Below the pieces are notes generated by a model that saw only the letters and a list, made by a program, of their open reading frames with translations, was not told where the DNA came from and made no database searches. A program made the position numbers and the translations under genes. Source: CAYHHI01 sp964356335 (GTDB taxonomy: Bacteria; Arandabacterota; Arandabacteria; Arandabacterales; Arandabacteraceae). Taken from it: a stretch of 33,866 nucleotides of DNA. Below are positions 31,755-33,866 of the stretch, one piece after another. How positions within the stretch are numbered: position 1 is the first letter of the stretch; every line of letters begins with the position of its first letter. The stretch lies in NCBI GenBank assembly GCA_964356335.1, contig CAYHHI010000035.1, positions 1-33,866 on the forward strand, given 5' to 3'.

Positions 31755-33866
31755 CGAAGCCTGAACCCGTATTCGAGCGGGTACCGTCACAGGTAGTTGC
31801 TCCTGAGGCCGAAGAACGAGTCCTCAAGTTCTGGGAAGACGAGAAGATCTTTGAGAAGTCGATCTCCCAGAGGTCGCCTTCTCGCCGCTTCGTTTTCTAC
31901 GAAGGCCCGCCCACGGCCAATGGTGAACCAGGCGTTCACCATGTGATCACGAGGATCGTCAAAGACCTCATCTGCCGTTATAAAACCATGAAGGGCTACC
32001 AGGTCCTGCGCAAGGCGGGATGGGACACGCACGGGCTTCCGGTGGAGATTGAGGTCGAGAAGGAACTCAAGATCAAATCCAAGGAAGAGATCGAGAAGTA
32101 CGGTATTGAGGATTTCAACAGGAAATGCAACGAAAGCGTTTTCAGATACCAGCAGGAGTGGGTGACGTTCACCAGGAGGATCGGTTTCTGGCTTGATCTG
32201 GATCATCCCTATATAACCTGCACCAATGAATACATTGAATCGATCTGGCACATCTTGAGGAAGATGTGGGATGCAGGCCTCATCTATCGCGGACACAAGG
32301 TGCTCCCTTATTGTCCGAGGTGCGGCACGCCGCTTTCCAGCCACGAGGTCTCGCAGGGGTATGCCGAAAAAGAGGATCCTTCGATCTACGTGCGTTTCAG
32401 AGTAAAGGAAGACCCCGAGACCAATCTCCTGGTCTGGACCACCACGCCATGGACCTTGATCTCAAACGTCGCGGTCGCCGTGCATCCTACCTTTGTTTAC
32501 CTCAAGGTGAATTACAGAGGCGAGAAACTGGTGATCGCCGAAAGACGCGCGGAAGCCGTGCTTGGCAAGGACTTCGAGGTGCTCGAGAAGAAGAAGGGAG
32601 CCGACCTTGTGGGGCTCCACTATGAGGCTCCGTTTGCGTATGCGAAGTTCGACGGAAGAGCGCACGTGGTCGTGGCTGCCGATTTTGTCACCGGCGAGGA
32701 CGGCACGGGGCTCGTGCATACCGCACCCGCCTTCGGAGCCGACGACTACAACCTGGGCAGGCAGGAGGATCTCGCCTTCGTTAACCCTGTCCTCGAAGAC
32801 GGCACCTTCACGGAGGAGATCACGCCCTGGAAGGGCCGCTTCGTGATCGAAGCCAATCCCAGCATAAATGAAGACTTGAGGAAGCGCGGGCTTCTCTTCA
32901 GGGAAGAGAAGGTTATTCACACGTATCCCTTCTGCTGGAGATGTGACTCGCCGCTCATATACTACGCGCATCCGTCCTGGTACGTGAAGACCACCGCCTT
33001 CAAGGATGAGATGATCGCGCTCAACAAGACCATCAACTGGGTGCCCAAGGAGTTCGGCGACAATCGCTTTGGCCAGTGGCTCGAGAACAACGTTGACTGG
33101 GCGTTGAGCCGTGACAGGTACTGGGGGACGCCTCTCAATATCTGGATCTGCGATTCATGCTTGAAGGAGGTAAGCGTCGGCGGCGTTACCGAGCTCAAGG
33201 CGAAGGCCATCGACTTCAGCGGCGAGGTGGATCTTCACAGACCGTGGATCGACAAGGTAGTCTTGAGGTGCGAGTGCGGCGGCAAGATGACAAGAACGCC
33301 CGAAGTGATCGACTGCTGGTTCGACACGGGCGGCATGCCTTATGCCCAGTATCATTACCCCTTTGAGAACAAGGACCTCTTCGAAAGTCAGTTCCCTGCC
33401 GATTTCATATGCGAGGCGGTGGATCAGACGCGGGGCTGGTTCTATTCGCTGCTTGCGATCTCGACCTTCATGTCGCACCAGCCAAGCTTCAGGAACGTCA
33501 TGGTGTCGGAGCTGGTACTGGATGAGACCGGTCAGAAGATGAGTAAATCCAGGGGCAGGGTGGTTGTCCCGCGTGAGGTGATTGCCGCCACCGGCGCCGA
33601 TCCCTTGCGCTGGTACCTCTACACTACCTCTCCGATCTGGATACCGACAAGGTTCTCCATGGACGGAGTGGTCGAGGTCGCACGCAAGATGCTCGGCACC
33701 CTGCGGAACGTTCACTCCTTCTTCACGCTCTATGCGAATATCGATTGCTTTGATCCGCGCGTCCATAAGATAGCCGTTGCCAAGCGTCCGGTGATGGACA
33801 GGTGGCTGGTCTCGAGGCTCAACACCGTTGTCCGGTATGTCGACGCCGAGCTGGCACAATATGAGG
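31751..33866 (+). CDS. ileS: isoleucyl-tRNA synthetase, N-terminal 705 residues (runs off the window)
   Basis: It charges tRNA-Ile. Class I signature HIGH appears as PPTANGEPGVHH at 53-64 and KMSKS at 596-600. The CP1 editing domain has WTTTPWTLISN and GTGLVHTAPAFGADDY. Zinc-type Cys pairs (CPRC, CWRC, CDSC, CEC) occur along the chain. The PPTANG form and the spacing fit the IleRS type related to eukaryotic and mupirocin-insensitive enzymes rather than the E. coli form; that subtype call is tentative. The ATG overlaps the stop of the upstream gene by four bases. No stop before 33866, so the C-terminal part is missing. No T-box leader is possible at this junction. Confidence 0.96.
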   Translation, partial: MTKPEPVFERVPSQVVAPEAEERVLKFWEDEKIFEKSISQRSPSRRFVFYEGPPTANGEPGVHHVITRIVKDLICRYKTMKGYQVLRKAGWDTHGLPVEIEVEKELKIKSKEEIEKYGIEDFNRKCNESVFRYQQEWVTFTRRIGFWLDLDHPYITCTNEYIESIWHILRKMWDAGLIYRGHKVLPYCPRCGTPLSSHEVSQGYAEKEDPSIYVRFRVKEDPETNLLVWTTTPWTLISNVAVAVHPTFVYLKVNYRGEKLVIAERRAEAVLGKDFEVLEKKKGADLVGLHYEAPFAYAKFDGRAHVVVAADFVTGEDGTGLVHTAPAFGADDYNLGRQEDLAFVNPVLEDGTFTEEITPWKGRFVIEANPSINEDLRKRGLLFREEKVIHTYPFCWRCDSPLIYYAHPSWYVKTTAFKDEMIALNKTINWVPKEFGDNRFGQWLENNVDWALSRDRYWGTPLNIWICDSCLKEVSVGGVTELKAKAIDFSGEVDLHRPWIDKVVLRCECGGKMTRTPEVIDCWFDTGGMPYAQYHYPFENKDLFESQFPADFICEAVDQTRGWFYSLLAISTFMSHQPSFRNVMVSELVLDETGQKMSKSRGRVVVPREVIAATGADPLRWYLYTTSPIWIPTRFSMDGVVEVARKMLGTLRNVHSFFTLYANIDCFDPRVHKIAVAKRPVMDRWLVSRLNTVVRYVDAELAQYE

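Noticed and set aside
33155..33859. 234-codon open frame on the minus strand
   Set aside because: It is antisense to ileS, which carries all expected synthetase motifs across the same bases.
1..33866. CRISPR array
   Set aside because: No regularly spaced direct repeats with unique spacers were seen; the only regular repeats are the coding 15-bp arrays and the beta-helix units.

Overview
This window looks like a chromosomal segment from an uncultivated Gram-negative-type bacterium, assembled from short reads. The organism hints are a lipoprotein signal, a secreted M6-type peptidase with a FlgD/T9SS-like C-terminal module, a CCA end encoded in every tRNA, and a trans-translation tmRNA. The C-terminal module is most familiar from FCB-superphylum and related candidate phyla (Eisenbacteria, Zixibacteria, WOR-3-like lineages). 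That placement is inference and should be held loosely.

Layout. Positions 1-1796 are host core: four tRNAs (Arg-TCT, His-GTG, Arg-TCG, Lys-CTT), a terminator shared with a convergent lipoprotein gene, then a promoter and a complete tmRNA gene (ssrA). A genomic island begins exactly at the CCA end of ssrA and runs to about 24170. Its left end carries a large serine recombinase whose last 21 codons are read from the tmRNA gene. Next come a small gene, and a MerR-like regulator with an operator that recurs in front of the small gene/recombinase pair. After a degraded tyrosine-recombinase fragment comes a PD-(D/E)XK nuclease-like gene. It faces a five-gene leftward cluster: SNF2 helicase-DUF3883, AlbA_2/GHKL protein, DUF1156 methyltransferase, DUF499 ATPase and a 203-aa unknown. 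I read this cluster as a DNA-modification/anti-phage cassette. The right part of the island holds a secreted M6-like peptidase with a beta-helix repeat region, interrupted by a 100-N assembly gap.

The right end (23958-24310) is the most informative piece. It carries the C-terminal end of a second, related serine recombinase. Inside that coding sequence lies a 48-bp near-perfect dyad with the TCCACCA core also found at the ssrA end. This suggests that the attachment site of this element family lies within the recombinase gene itself. Integration into ssrA would then swap a C-terminal helix-turn-helix for a tail encoded by the tmRNA.

From 24349 onward the sequence is host-like again: a polytopic membrane protein whose three hydrophilic loops are built of 15-bp tandem repeats; a phosphate-transport pair (DUF47 protein, Pit permease); thymidine kinase; YggS; DivIVA; YggU; purine nucleoside phosphorylase; and the first 705 codons of isoleucyl-tRNA synthetase, which runs off the window. 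Everything here was read by eye; no database search was run.
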